Both the position numbers and the translations under genes were made by a program. Shown in pieces: positions 11,079 to 21,893 of a stretch of DNA of 34,147 nucleotides. The notes under the pieces are model-generated. The model ran no database searches. It worked only from the letters and a program-made list of their open reading frames with translations, and had not been told where the DNA came from. The stretch spans positions 4,811 to 38,957 of the forward strand of contig KE647071.1 in the NCBI GenBank assembly GCA_000447185.1. Direction: 5' to 3'. Position 1 is the first letter of the stretch, and every line of letters starts with the position of its first letter. This DNA comes from Vairimorpha apis BRL 01. Its lineage: Eukaryota; Microsporidia; Nosematidae.

Positions 11079-13416
11079 CTTTTAAAATAATAAATTTTTA
11101 TACTGATATAATTTAAAAAATTTAAATAATTTATTCATGTTTTTATTTTTTAATACGTTTTGTAAGTTATAACAATATTTTATTATTTACATATATATAT
11201 TTTTAATTTCATTTAAAATCTATATGCATATAGCTAAAAACTATATTATATTTAAATTTATCAATTTTTATAAAATAATTTCATTTGGAGATCGTTTAGA
11301 ATATAAAGTATATTATTATTATTCTTTGCTTTTGATCACAACCTCTCTATAAATTATACATTTAAAAGGTTTTTTTATATTAAAAACATAATTTTATCAT
11401 ATAAATATAACTTATTAATAAAAAAGTACCATATAATAGTATTAAATCTTTACGATCATCTATAAATTATAATACTAATTATAAATAATTTAAAGTATTT
11501 TTTATTATATATTATTACTATTAAACTGCTTTAAAATTAATTATAAAACTATAAAAAAATTTAAATAATATTTCAAATTTGATTAAAAATGGAATTACAA
11601 TATTTTTATAATACTTAAGAAAAAAAATATTTTGAATATATCAATTATATAATAATGTTTAAATTTAATCTATAAAATTAGTCGAAATTTAAATATGAAT
11701 TATTTGACTATTTTTGAAATAATTAATATATCACATTGAAAAAAAATTTTATAATAGAATAGATGAATTAAAACATATAATTAATGCTTAAATATTCTAA
11801 AATATTTATTTTTGTGCAAAATTAAAATGTAAAATAATCATGTCTCGTATATAAATCATCTTAAAATTTTTGTTTTATTTAACTAATATTTATTATATAA
11901 ATTATCAAAAATACTTTTAAATAAGTAATTTTAATTAAAACGGTTCTTTAAAAGCCACTATACTTATAAATTTTGTGAATATGTCAATAAATATTTTTAA
12001 AACAGTTAAAATTTTTATACATATATTTTATCAACGTAAAATAACTAAAATATTATTATTAATAATAATAAAAGACAATATGAGTTAAAATTCAAAAAAT
12101 ATTTTTTTACTATTATTTTTATTTAATTGTAGAAGATATATATTATTATTGTATATAATATATTTAAAATATATTTTAATTTTTTATTTTATTTTATAAT
12201 GTATATTTAAAAAATATTGTTAACTATATGTTTTAATCTATAAAATCAAATTTTATAAATTTTATGAAAATAAATATAGATATACAATTAATAAATTAAA
12301 AAAATATTTATATAATACTATAATATATATATTTTTAAAATATGAGTAATATTGGTTATGTAAATAAAAAATTAATACTTTTTTATCATTTAAAATTAAA
12401 TAAATTATATCATTAAGATTCAATAAATTTTTTTTCAAAGTTGTAATCACATTTTAATTCAATAAAAACTTAATTAAGAGTTAATATCATATATTTTTTT
12501 ATTTTAAACATCTTTTTAAATGTTATATCAATTGTTTTTACTTACAAAACAAAAATAAATTTAATATAACTTTAGATACTAAATGTGTTTTATGTTAATA
12601 TAAGAAAATATATAAAATGTATATATATTTATAACTTATACTAAATAAATTATTATTTTATTATGTTAAATATTTTTAAATTTGTTACAGAAATAGTGAA
12701 AATATTTATTATAGTAATTTATAAAACCTATTTCATCTCATCTTAAAGAAAAAAAATGAATTTGAAAATATTAAATAAAATTATTTTAAATACTTAATTG
12801 GAGATCTAATGAAATAAAAATTAGAAATTTAAAAGTAAAAAATATCCTTTGAAGTAAATTATTGTTCAATAATAATATTTTTATCAAAATTATACTTTAT
12901 ATTATTAAATTGATAGTAATATATCTTATCTTCATAATATTTTTTGTGAACTAAAAATTACTCGCAGATTTATGTTTAAGTAATGATGTTATAAATAACT
13001 TAAAATTTTTTTATAAAAAATAACAAAATTGATATACAAAAAAAGATTAAACATAAAATAAATAATATTTTTAGCATTTATATCATATGTATCTGTGCTT
13101 TAATGTAAATTAAAAAAATAATATATTTTAATAATCTACCAGATTTAAATATATTTTTGTTGATTTTAAAATAATGAATGTAAATTTTCAAAGGAAAGTA
13201 AAATAATTTATATTTAAATATATAACTATTAGCTAAAAATCTTATAAAATTTTATTATTATTATTAACAAAAGGAAGAGGTTTCAATTTTTTTGAGAATT
13301 TATTATCTTATAGATTTTTATTTAAAATTTATATCATTTAAAAAATATAATTGTTTATAAAAATTACAATCTATTAAATCAAAATTTTAATTTTTAATAA
13401 AAGAAAAATAATTAAT
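11079..13416. other. Gene-free AT-rich spacer (longest in the window)
   Basis: About 2.3 kb with no supportable gene. A 62-codon minus-strand frame at 12262-12450 is composed almost only of I, L, Y, N, K and F codons, as expected by chance at this base composition, and has no CCC signal. No tRNA, tandem repeat or retroelement fragment was recognised. Confidence 0.6.
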
Positions 13417-14341
13417 TTAATTTTTAATTTTTTTAACGTTTTCTTCATTTTCATTTGTTCTTTTAGTCAATTTTTCACTTTTTTTCTTATTATCTTTATT
13501 AGAATTCTTTTTCTTTTTTTAATATTATCCTTTTTCTTAATATTAACAGGAATTTTATTACAATATTCTTCTACCTCCTTTTTATTTAATTTTGTAATAT
13601 TAATTTTCATGTCATCCTTTTCATATTCTTTGTTTTCAAAGTCTTTAGAAAATTTAAGTCTTATAACTTTTTCATTTAAATCAACAAAAGCAACATCACT
13701 AACTAAATTTTTTATAACGGCAATGTCTGAAACTTCTTTATTTATCTCATATTTAAACAGTTTATTTAAAAAATCACTTTTAAGTGCCTCCTTAGCTTCT
13801 TTAACTTTTTTTTCTTCACTTAGTTCAGTTTTTTTTCCAAAAATTCAGTTTTTCTCATAATTTTTAAATTTTCGGGTATTTCTTTAGAATTCAAAACCTT
13901 TTCAACTTCATTTTCACTTCTCAACTCTACAAAAACTGATCCACTAAATTTTTATTTTTTCACGTCTCATTCTAATTAGTAATGGAGTCATATATGATTT
14001 TAATATGTTTTCTAATTCTTCAAAATTCATATTTTTATCAAATCCAGATATATATAAACATCTTGAATCAATATCACTTTCACAAATATAAGATTTAAAT
14101 TCATCTGTTTCAATTTTTTTTAAACATCCATCTTTTAATTCTACAACATTGCTGTTTTTTATAGAATCAATTACTTTTTCTTCAGTAGCTTCAAGTTCTC
14201 TCATCTTTTTAAACGTGAGAATAGTCTTTATAGGAATATATCCGTTATTAATAAGTGCTTGTTGTTTTAAAAATGTATCAACTCTAAAATTAGCATCACT
14301 AAAATAAAACTCAATTTGTTTTTTATCTTATTAAGAGTCAT
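13417..14341 (-). CDS. LHP1: La protein (RNA polymerase III transcript chaperone)
   Basis: La binds the UUU-OH 3' ends of new RNA polymerase III transcripts and protects and folds pre-tRNAs in the nucleus. The joined protein is 309 residues. The La motif occupies about 5-80 and includes KKQIEFYFSDANFRVDTFLK and GYIPIKTILTFKKM. An RRM follows with RNP2-like CLYISGFD and RNP1-like FSGSVFVEL, then a charged linker, a second weak RRM-like region (VAFVDLNEKVIRLKF) and a Lys/Asn-rich tail. Five single bases appear to be missing, in T runs (A runs on the coding strand) at 14319-14324, 13955-13960, 13949-13953, 13829-13836 and 13508-13520. Adding them gives an integral codon count and restores conserved motifs. 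A GGG at 14345-14347 is the start signal, three bases before the ATG at 14341. Only a central 86-codon piece is open as sequenced. Confidence 0.85.
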
Positions 14342-14633
14342 TTAGGGTGAAAAATATTATTATACTTAAAACTTTTTTATATTTTATTTTATAACATGTG
14401 TATAAATATAAAAAGTATTAAAATAAAATTAAAATAATAAATATAATAAAATATTATATTTTAAACAATATCACACATCGTTGTAAAACAAATGTTTTTT
14501 TATCATGTTTAATAACTTAATTTTAAAAAAAAACAAGTTGTGAATTTTTTTTATATAGTTATAACTTGAATTTTGTTTTAAATTAAAATTACTTTTAAAA
14601 ATAATAGTAAAACATAAAAATGTATTTTAATAT

Positions 14634-15314
14634 TTAAATTTCTTCAACATACTTAAAAACATCTTCTTTTAAAATCTTAACAGAACTTATAGGATATTTC
14701 AAAACCGGTCTATTATTTCTTTTTCCAACCACCATGTAATTTCTCATATAATTAATTTCTTCTTTTTCAATAACAATTACATCAACGTTACTTCCACTAT
14801 ATAAATCATTTAATATACCTGCTTTTATTGCAGCACATCCTAAATTTATTGCTTCTTCTTTGTTCATTTCTTTATAACCATTCTCAAGTATTGATATTGC
14901 ACACATACTACCTGATCCAAGAGCTGTATAAGAAACTGAATTGGAAGAACCATGTGGATGCACATCATACAACCAAATGCCAGTTTCATCTACACCACCA
15001 ACTACTAGAGCAGCTGAAATGTGTCCATTATATGAATGAAGATGAGTAGATATTGTTCTTATACAATGACAAACACGAGGTTGTTTATTAAATTTATGTT
15101 CAAATTTAGACAATTCTTTTTCAGCCATTCTAGTCACTCTTGTAATATCGGCTGACGTACCTGCTCCACAAGCATATATTTTGTCCGATATTTTGTGAAT
15201 TTTATTACAGTTTTTATCCATTACTAATTCTGATGTTGATCTTGTATCTGCACATAATACAACACCATTATTAAATTTTAATCCAACTATTGTTGTGCCA
15301 GTTTTTGTAAACAT
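14634..15314 (-). CDS. PUP1: 20S proteasome subunit beta-2 (trypsin-like activity)
   Basis: The beta-2 subunit carries the trypsin-like site of the 20S proteasome. The 226-residue protein is intact and matches the family closely from TTIVGLKFNNGVVLCADTRS through DKNCNKIH, the GHISAALVVGGVD strand and SGSNVDV. The mature protein would begin at Thr7 (TTIVG) after autocatalytic removal of six residues. The aspartate of ADTR and the lysine of CNKIH supply the rest of the active site; one residue is missing between them relative to yeast. The propeptide is far shorter than in yeast PUP1. The C-terminal tail that wraps beta-3 in yeast is also shortened. A GGG at 15317-15319, CCC on the coding strand, is two bases before the ATG. 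No frameshift is present. Confidence 0.95.
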   Translation of the reverse strand: MFTKTGTTIVGLKFNNGVVLCADTRSTSELVMDKNCNKIHKISDKIYACGAGTSADITRVTRMAEKELSKFEHKFNKQPRVCHCIRTISTHLHSYNGHISAALVVGGVDETGIWLYDVHPHGSSNSVSYTALGSGSMCAISILENGYKEMNKEEAINLGCAAIKAGILNDLYSGSNVDVIVIEKEEINYMRNYMVVGKRNNRPVLKYPISSVKILKEDVFKYVEEI

Positions 15315-15972
15315 TAGGGATTTAAAAATATAATTAATAAAATTTAAGTTTTAACAAATAAAATCAATTACACTATGACTTATTTGTTTTTTTAAAGGTT
15401 TTGTTTTATTTGATTTTACAACGATTAGTTAAAAAATATATTTTAATCGATTAAACAAAACAAATTGACAAAAATATCAAATGAAAAAAAATAATGAAAA
15501 TAGTTATATACTATTTTAATCATTGCAATCATATATATTTTTATAGTGTTAACTATTTAATTGAATTTTTTCATATATACTCAAAATGTGTTAATAAACA
15601 TGATTAGACAATTTTTAAAATTTTACATTTGTAAATCATATTTTTTGCATGTAATATATAAAATTATTGATTCTAAATAAATCATGAAAGTATTCGAAAT
15701 TAAACAAATAAATATGATTTAGTCACAAAAATAAAGTAAATATAAAATTCAATTTTTGGTATATTGTATATAAATAATTCGTATCATCAAATTTTTTTAG
15801 AAATTTAATTTAAGTTTAATTTGATATAACCTAATAAATGTTTATATGATTACAAAACAATGATATAATTAAATATATGATGTGTTTACTTGTCGGTTTA
15901 CGACCATAAAGGATTAATTAAATCAAGAATTTTTTTAAACACATTTTAAATTTATGTTCAAAATTAAAAAAT
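15315..15972. other. Gene-free AT-rich spacer
   Basis: About 660 bases upstream of the proteasome gene and downstream of the tRNA's 3' end. No coding frame, repeat or second tRNA was recognised. Confidence 0.5.
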
Positions 15973-16043
15973 TCCTCGTAGGGAAATCGAACCCCTGCCC
16001 CCGGTGTGAAAGACCGATATCCTAGCCACTGGACTAACAAGGA
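15973..16043 (-). tRNA. tRNA-Glu (anticodon UUC)
   Basis: The minus strand folds into a standard 71-base cloverleaf. It has a seven-pair acceptor stem (TCCTTGT with ACGAGGA, one G-T pair), a D arm GTCC...GGAT, and an anticodon stem TCGGT/ACCGG around the loop CTTTCAC with anticodon TTC. It also has a short variable loop and a T arm AGGGG-TTCGATT-TCCCT. The internal A box (TAGTCCAGTGG) and B box (GGTTCGATTTC) are both present. No intron is seen and CCA is not encoded. The tRNA reads GAA/GAG codons. It is the most GC-rich short stretch of the region. Confidence 0.95.
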
Positions 16044-16234
16044 TATATTTATATTTGTAGAGTATACTTGATTTATTTATATGACAAAAACAATAATTAT
16101 TATTAATTTTATATTTTTAATAATTTCTTTTTACTTATAAAAATATAAATTAAACTATTTATATTTCATAATATTTTACTGTAAAATTTTTATTTCTGTA
16201 TATAAAATATTGTTTAAAAATTTTAATCCTTTAA

Positions 16235-17056
16235 ATGGTTGAAGATTCAAGTAGCATTTCATTTTTAAATTACGATTGGGGAGGTGCAACTTATGTAAAT
16301 GATCTTATATATCCATTAGCTTTGGATCCTTTATTTAGTGAATTATATGTAGAAATACCTTTTTCTCTGAAAATATATTTAAAAAATGTAAATTTTACAT
16401 ATAAATTTATTGAAAATAATTCAGTTAATATTAAAAATATTAAAACTAGTGAATTAAAAATTAAATTAGAAGTTATTGAATTTGAAAATATTGAATCTAT
16501 AGATCCCTATAATTGCAAATATTTTTTAATATTAAATAAAGATAAATATAAAAAACAAGTACAATCTAAAATAAATAAAATTAATAAAAAATATTTAGAA
16601 AATAAAGTTAACAATATTATACAACCAGATCATAAAATTGATAATAAATATGAAAGTAAACGTGAAATTTTGTTTACTTTACAAATAAATCATAAATTAA
16701 ACTATTTCTTTATTGATGATTCGCCAAGTTTTGTTAGAGAAATTCAAAATATTATGAAATATTTAATGAAAAAAACTTCGAATGAAATCAAAACTAAAAC
16801 TTTTACTGTAGATAATAATATACAATATTTAGAAAATTTAATTAACAAAATTCCAGGAATTGGAAAACAAGTTTCATCATTTATTTCTAATAAATATAAA
16901 ACTTTGTATAATTTACTTGAAAGTGATTTGGAAAATGAATTAGAAAATATTATTATTGAAGACAACAAAAGCAAAAAATGTAGAAAATTAGGAAAAGCAC
17001 AAGCTTTAAAAATAATAAAAGTTCTAAGATCTGATAAGCCTAATGAGAAGTTATAA
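16235..17056 (+). CDS. Helix-hairpin-helix protein, possibly XPF/ERCC1 family
   Basis: The 273-residue protein is intact. From about residue 195 a helix-hairpin-helix pair is visible: YLENLINKIPGIGKQVSSFI, then a degenerate second half ending GKAQALKIIKVL. The preceding segment with NYFFIDDSPSFVREIQNIMKYL has the placement of the strand-helix unit that precedes the tandem HhH in XPF, ERCC1, EME1 and FAAP24. No ERKx3D nuclease motif is seen, so if the family is right this would be a non-catalytic partner such as ERCC1, which positions XPF in nucleotide excision repair. The first 110 residues are not recognised. Upstream there is only a weak TCCT instead of a CCC signal. The HhH is fairly secure; the family placement is tentative. 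Confidence 0.62.
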   Translation: MVEDSSSISFLNYDWGGATYVNDLIYPLALDPLFSELYVEIPFSLKIYLKNVNFTYKFIENNSVNIKNIKTSELKIKLEVIEFENIESIDPYNCKYFLILNKDKYKKQVQSKINKINKKYLENKVNNIIQPDHKIDNKYESKREILFTLQINHKLNYFFIDDSPSFVREIQNIMKYLMKKTSNEIKTKTFTVDNNIQYLENLINKIPGIGKQVSSFISNKYKTLYNLLESDLENELENIIIEDNKSKKCRKLGKAQALKIIKVLRSDKPNEKL

Positions 17057-17480
17057 AAATATTTTTTTAAAAAAAATACTTAAAACATAAAATATTACTT
17101 TAAATTTAAAAAAATTATCCAAAACTGATAACATAATATATTGATATATTTGTAAATGTCATGGTTTTATTCAATTTTAAAAAATATATTTAAAGATATG
17201 TTCTAGTTTTCCAAAAAATTGATTATTAAGTTAAAACAATTTAATATTATTATTAAAATAATAAATTTTTAAAAATGATATACCTCACATTAAAAAGTTT
17301 TAAATTTTTATATATATAAGCATTAAGAAAAAATGTTATATTAATTTATGGTTTGTAATTGTTTTTAGTTTTTAGAAAAAAACAATAATCTTATTAAATA
17401 ATTAAAAATATTAAATTTTTAATAGCTTACTCCAAATTTTTTAATAAAACTTAAAAAAAATATTACTTCTATAATTTTAT
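17057..17480. other. Gene-free AT-rich spacer
   Basis: About 420 bases between the converging HhH and WD40 genes. AT-rich sequence with nothing recognised. Confidence 0.5.
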
Positions 17481-18451
17481 TTAAATTCCTCCAAATATTC
17501 TTCTTATTACTGTATCGATATCATATTCAAATATTTCTGTTTCTGTTGAAACAAATACCTTGTAATCATTTTCTAATATAGTTGATCCTGTTAACATAGA
17601 ATCTTTTACATTATTTATTTGTCTATGTTCAAATGTTCTTGTATCATAAACATTAATATAAGAATATTGTTCAGTGAAAAACAACAAGTCTATGGAATGT
17701 TTTTTACTAAAAAATACACTTCTTACAGCACCTTTTGGTGTTCCACATTGTTGACTGTTTAAAATTTTAATTTTTTTTCATTTCGAATATCCCAAATGCA
17801 TACATGGCCATCTTGTGTTGCTACAGCAAACATATTACTTAGTTTGTTCCATGATACACAAAATCCTCCATCATTTACTGTTTTCAGTTTAGCTATAAGT
17901 CTATAATGAAGTTTTTCTATTCCATATAAAAAAACATCATTAGAATCTCCTACAAGAACTAAATATTTGTTATCAGGACTAACACATGAATGATTTACTT
18001 GTGATGGAAAATTAATTTGTAAGAGATTTTCTAGATCCAAAGTTATTATTTTCAGATTTCTATCATTATTAGAAATGTAAATAGCGTCTTCACTTATATT
18101 AATATGATTATTTATACTATTGCTTATTGAACTAATTAAAAAAGTCTTTGTTTCTAAATTTTTAATATACAATTGACCATTTGCTCCTCCTACAACAAGA
18201 TAATTTTTATAAGCATTTAAAGAAGCGGGATAAAATTTTAATTCATTAGCTAAAATCTTCTTTTGTTTTAATTTTGTATCATATAAAAAAACCTTATTGT
18301 GTTGAGAAAACAATAATTTGTTTTCATATGTTTTTAACATATCTTTAAGCTGCCAATGTTGTGATTTTATACCTTCATTGTGTATTTTTGGGTTTTTATA
18401 TATAAATTTATGATAATTAAATTCATAATTGTTTGATGATATGAAAGACAT
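17481..18451 (-). CDS. WD40 repeat protein, DUF2415-like
   Basis: The joined protein has 323 residues and the strand pattern of a WD40 propeller. One well-formed repeat ends in FAVATQDGHVCIWDIR, and another has a VYDTRTF end. Near residue 32 it carries a HWQL motif. Later it has the order SPDNKYLVLVGDSNDVFLY, ATQDGHVCIWD, KGAVRSVFFS and IDLLFFTEQYSYINVYDTRT, which resembles the fungal DUF2415 WD40 family of unknown role. The conserved block KGAVRSVFFS lies exactly across a frameshift: the T8 run at 17771-17778 (A8 on the coding strand) lacks one base, and restoring it joins the two frames. No CCC is seen before the ATG at 18451, unlike most neighbours. The DUF2415 assignment is from memory of the motif pattern and is moderately sure; WD40 is firm. 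Confidence 0.8.
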
Positions 18452-19331
18452 AATAATTATTTTTATTTTATTTTTATATTAATAAAGCTGTCAATGATAA
18501 ATGAGTAATTTGTTGATATAAACAATCACAAAGACAATAGAATTAAAAACTACAATAACAATAATTTGAAAATTTAAAGTTATATTTATCTTATTTAAAT
18601 TTTTCTAAAATGATAATTTATTAAAAAATAATCTTAATAAATATTAAAATTTTTGACATATATTTAAAAAATTATAAACTTACTTAATATTTATTTTTTG
18701 AAATAACAACTAAAAAAATGTAACTCCTATTTAAAAAATTATGTCTTTAATAACTTTTTTATTTTTATTCTGAAAATAACAACATTTAATGTTTGAATTT
18801 TACATATAAATAATTAAATTGTATAAAATATAAATATTATGACACTAAGTGTAAATTATTATAACAAAAAACTCATTTATAGTATTTTCGAAATTAAGTT
18901 ATATATTAATAGATACAAAAAAAATTACTTTAAAATATTTAAACATAATAAAAAAAAGTAATTATTCAAGAATAAATTTTATTATTTTATTTGTTTGTAC
19001 TAATTAAATTTTTGGTAAAACATTTTTTGTCTAATTTCTTTATATAATTCATTTAAATATTCTTAGGTAATTTATAGGTTTAATATTGTATATGACCTTC
19101 AATAAAGTCTACTGTTAAATTTTTTTTAGTATGATGTTAGATTAGAAATTCGTTCCATATTATTATATTAAATATATCTGGTTTTATTATAAAGTAAAAA
19201 AATTAATTTTTAAGTTTAAAAATTTAATAAATATTGTTTTGTGATAAAAATATAATATTTAACAAAAGATTACTAGTATTTGATAAATTAAAATATTTGT
19301 ATAAAAAAATTTCAATAATCTTTACAATTTA
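18452..19331. other. Gene-free AT-rich spacer
   Basis: About 880 bases. Around 19000-19160 the minus strand has a slightly less AT-rich stretch whose conceptual translation contains short sensible-looking pieces broken by stops. I could not match it to any element or gene. The rest shows nothing. Confidence 0.4.
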
Positions 19332-19886
19332 TTAACAAATATACAACGTCAACATTTCAAAAGCTTCTTTTTTTCTCACTGCCAACTCTTTAAAATCCTC
19401 AAATGTAAAAAAGCCACTTTTATTTTCACAAACTTCAAACAAATCATTAATAGCCTTTTCTGCATCAATATTCAAATCGAGTGTATTTGATACCATATCA
19501 ACCAATGATTGTGCAATTTCTATCATCTCTGCTTTAGATACAACACCATCGCTATCTTCATCATAAAATCTAAAAATCCATCGTAATTTTTCAAAGCTGC
19601 TTCCGGCTTTTAAAATGCTAAAAGCAATTAATAGTTCATGAAATTCAATTTGATTTGATTGAGATATATTTATTGTGTAAAATAATCGTTTAACAAATTT
19701 TTTACATGATCCAAATGGAAACAATCTTTTAAAAACTTGCTCTAAATTTGTAAGTGTTATATATCCACATGGAAATTGTTTTTTAAAAGAAATAGCCCAA
19801 TCTTGAACGTCTTTTGATGGAAAATATGAAAATTGATTTGTTATGTCTGTATTATTTGATCGTATATTACTCGTTTTATTTCCCAT
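19332..19886 (-). CDS. NCS1: Neuronal calcium sensor / frequenin-like EF-hand protein
   Basis: Frequenin-type sensors are myristoylated EF-hand proteins; in yeast Frq1 activates the phosphatidylinositol 4-kinase Pik1. The intact 184-residue protein begins MGNKTSN, a myristoylation context. It keeps the family's core order, including KRLFPFGSCKKF and EKLRWIFRFYDEDSDG. Of the four EF-hands only the third (D109, D111, D113, G114, E120) has a full set of calcium ligands. The first is degenerate, as in the whole family. The second has Asn/Ser at the ligand positions. The fourth has Cys153 at position 1 and Asp at position 12. This suggests one functional calcium site. The CCC start signal (GGG 19887-19889) directly abuts the ATG. 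Calcineurin B is the alternative, but the N-terminus and FPFG motif favour NCS1. Confidence 0.88.
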   Translation of the reverse strand: MGNKTSNIRSNNTDITNQFSYFPSKDVQDWAISFKKQFPCGYITLTNLEQVFKRLFPFGSCKKFVKRLFYTINISQSNQIEFHELLIAFSILKAGSSFEKLRWIFRFYDEDSDGVVSKAEMIEIAQSLVDMVSNTLDLNIDAEKAINDLFEVCENKSGFFTFEDFKELAVRKKEAFEMLTLYIC

Positions 19887-20383
19887 GGGATTTAAAATAA
19901 AAATAATTTAAAATAATTTGAGCCAATAACTTCTAAAAAAAATTATTGGTTATTTTCAGAAATAATATAAATATTTTTGTGATCAAAATAAATTTTATAT
20001 AAATTAAGTAAATTTTATTTTTTACCATTTTTTAATAAAAATTATACTATCTTTTATTGTAAAATTCATATAAATTATTTAGACATAAGGTTTATAAAAG
20101 ATTATTTAAATGAAACTAAATGTTTTTTAATTTTTAAATGTTTAAATTTTAAAAATTGAATATTTATACTATTAAAAAATATATTGTAATTTTTTCAAAA
20201 TAAACATGATATTTTTAGTCAATTAAATAAATAAAAATATAAATTTTTTATTTGTTTCTTTATTTTTTGTAGATTATTGATATTAAATAAAAAAATTATA
20301 ATTTTTATTTTATATTTAAATAACAAATTTGGTAATATTTAATGTTATTATTACAAATTAAAAGATTTTAATTTATTTTATAT
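19887..20383. other. Gene-free AT-rich spacer
   Basis: About 500 bases between the NCS1 start and the NOG2 stop on the minus strand. Apart from the GGG at 19887-19889 nothing is recognised. Confidence 0.5.
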
Positions 20384-21612
20384 CTATTTTTCTTCAACAT
20401 CAGGAGGTAGATTAAAATAAGGAATTTTTCCTCTATTCCAGTCATGTAATATTGTTTTACATATAAGATCAATATAAGGTTTATTACCTTTTGTTATTTT
20501 CCCATATCTACTAGCAAATTTTTCATAAAAATCTTGAACATTAGTAAATTCAATTTTATATAAATTTGAAATCTCGGTTTTATATTTATTAATCAATTTT
20601 TCAACATAAAATTCAGGATTCTCTAAATTTTCAACTCTTATCGCACCTTTAAAAACAGCTTGGTCAAAATCAGAAATAGGTACAACACCAGGACAATCGA
20701 TTAAATATATACTTCTAGTAAGTGTAATATACTGCCATACTTTGGTTTCACCAGGTACCGGCGCAACGTTACAAACATTTTTATTACGTAAAGTATTAAT
20801 TATAGAACTTTTTCCACTGTTAGGATAACCAACAAATCCAACACTGATATGTTTCTTCTTATATAGATTATCAAGTTGTCGTAAAATATTAACTAAATTA
20901 TTTTTACCAAAATTTTTCTCTAAAGATTGAGAATGATAAGCTAATGTTGTATTTTTTTTGAAAAATATTTTAACCATTTTGCAGTTACACCCGTAGGCAC
21001 CAGATCAACTTTATTAAGAATATATATTAAATGTTTATGAGGTGCTTCTTCTTTTATGTATGTTGATATTTTTTCGCATAGTGTTCCAAGAGGATCTCTA
21101 GCATCTAATACATGTATAATGACATCGCTACTATCCAAAACTTTATATAACTCCTTCCAAATTCTACTACTCTGTCCTTTTACACTATCATTCTTGATTT
21201 CTATTTTTTCTTTAATTTCTTCTTTAATATTTTTTAATTCAGATAAGTTATTAAAATATAATTTTGGCTTCTTCCTAATTGCATTTTTTCCGAACACACT
21301 ATCAAAGTCAATAATTGATTTTTTTTTAGAATTCTCTGTCAATAAAGAATATGGAACACTCCCTGTTCTAAGTAGAACATTGTAAGGTGTTTCGATTTTA
21401 CTTGTTTCTCGAAATTTTTCTAAATCTATCTGCGAAACAGTTTTACTTGCTCTAAACCATTTTCTGTCCGGATGTATTCGACCCATTTTACATTTAGTAT
21501 TTTGAAATTCAGCTGGTTTTATTATTTCAGCTCTTGAATTTCGAACTGGTTTAGTTCCTCTTATCATTTTTAAATATTTTAAATTTTTTTTATTGTAAAA
21601 ATTCTCTCTCAT
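20384..21612 (-). CDS. NOG2: Nucleolar GTPase NOG2 (circularly permuted)
   Basis: NOG2 acts in late nuclear maturation of pre-60S ribosomal subunits. The joined protein is 409 residues and has the permuted G-motif order of the YlqF/YawG class. VLDARDP and the G4 motif NKVDLVP come first, then the P-loop GYPNSGKSS, the conserved NVAPVPGETKVWQYI switch region and the G3 motif DCPGVV. The N-terminal region with RASKTVSQIDLEKFRE is typical of the NOG2 family rather than of mitochondrial or Lsg1 relatives. The yeast lysine-rich C-terminal extension is absent. One base is missing in the T8 run at 20952-20959; restoring it joins KYFSKK to NTTLAYHSQS between G4 and the P-loop. A GGG at 21620-21622 marks the start. 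TFB5 lies 83 bases upstream in the same orientation. Confidence 0.95.
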
Positions 21613-21695
21613 TTAAAATGGGATAAAAATATACAAAATTTATGTTTTTAGATATTTTTTGATTTAAAAAAAATTACAAAACATTTATACAAAAT

Positions 21696-21893
21696 TTATT
21701 TTTTTATTTCTTTAACACCATTTAAAATATTTTCAATTCTTTTTTTTAAACCAGTAGCACCATTTTCTGTTATAAACACAAGAGAATCATTTATATTTTC
21801 TATTAAAAAATTTTCATTTTCAGCTATATTGACAATAATTTCTTTAATGCTTGGTTCCGTTTTAATAAGGCTTCCCTTAGTAATTGTAACCAT
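21696..21893 (-). CDS. TFB5: TFIIH subunit TFB5 (TTDA/GTF2H5)
   Basis: TFB5 is the smallest TFIIH subunit. It binds and stabilises p52/Tfb2 and stimulates the XPB/Ssl2 translocase in nucleotide excision repair. The 65-residue protein matches family length and pattern: MVTITKGSLIKTEPSIKEII corresponds to the KG-L-x-C-DPS/A-K opening, and IENINDSLVFI to the I-x-D-I/L-D-D-T/S-x-V-F segment. A C-terminal helix follows. The cysteine commonly found before DP is Thr here. The GGG at 21898-21900 is the CCC signal, four bases before the ATG, which fixes the start and argues that this short frame is a real gene. It lies just upstream of NOG2 in the same direction. Confidence 0.85.
   Translation of the reverse strand: MVTITKGSLIKTEPSIKEIIVNIAENENFLIENINDSLVFITENGATGLKKRIENILNGVKEIKK

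Noticed and set aside
12262..12450. 62-codon minus-strand open frame
   Set aside because: Composed almost entirely of A/T-only codons, no CCC signal and no recognisable motif; expected by chance.
19000..19160. Possible decayed transposase or other coding remnant on the minus strand
   Set aside because: Short sensible-looking peptide pieces separated by stops, with no family match that I can defend.
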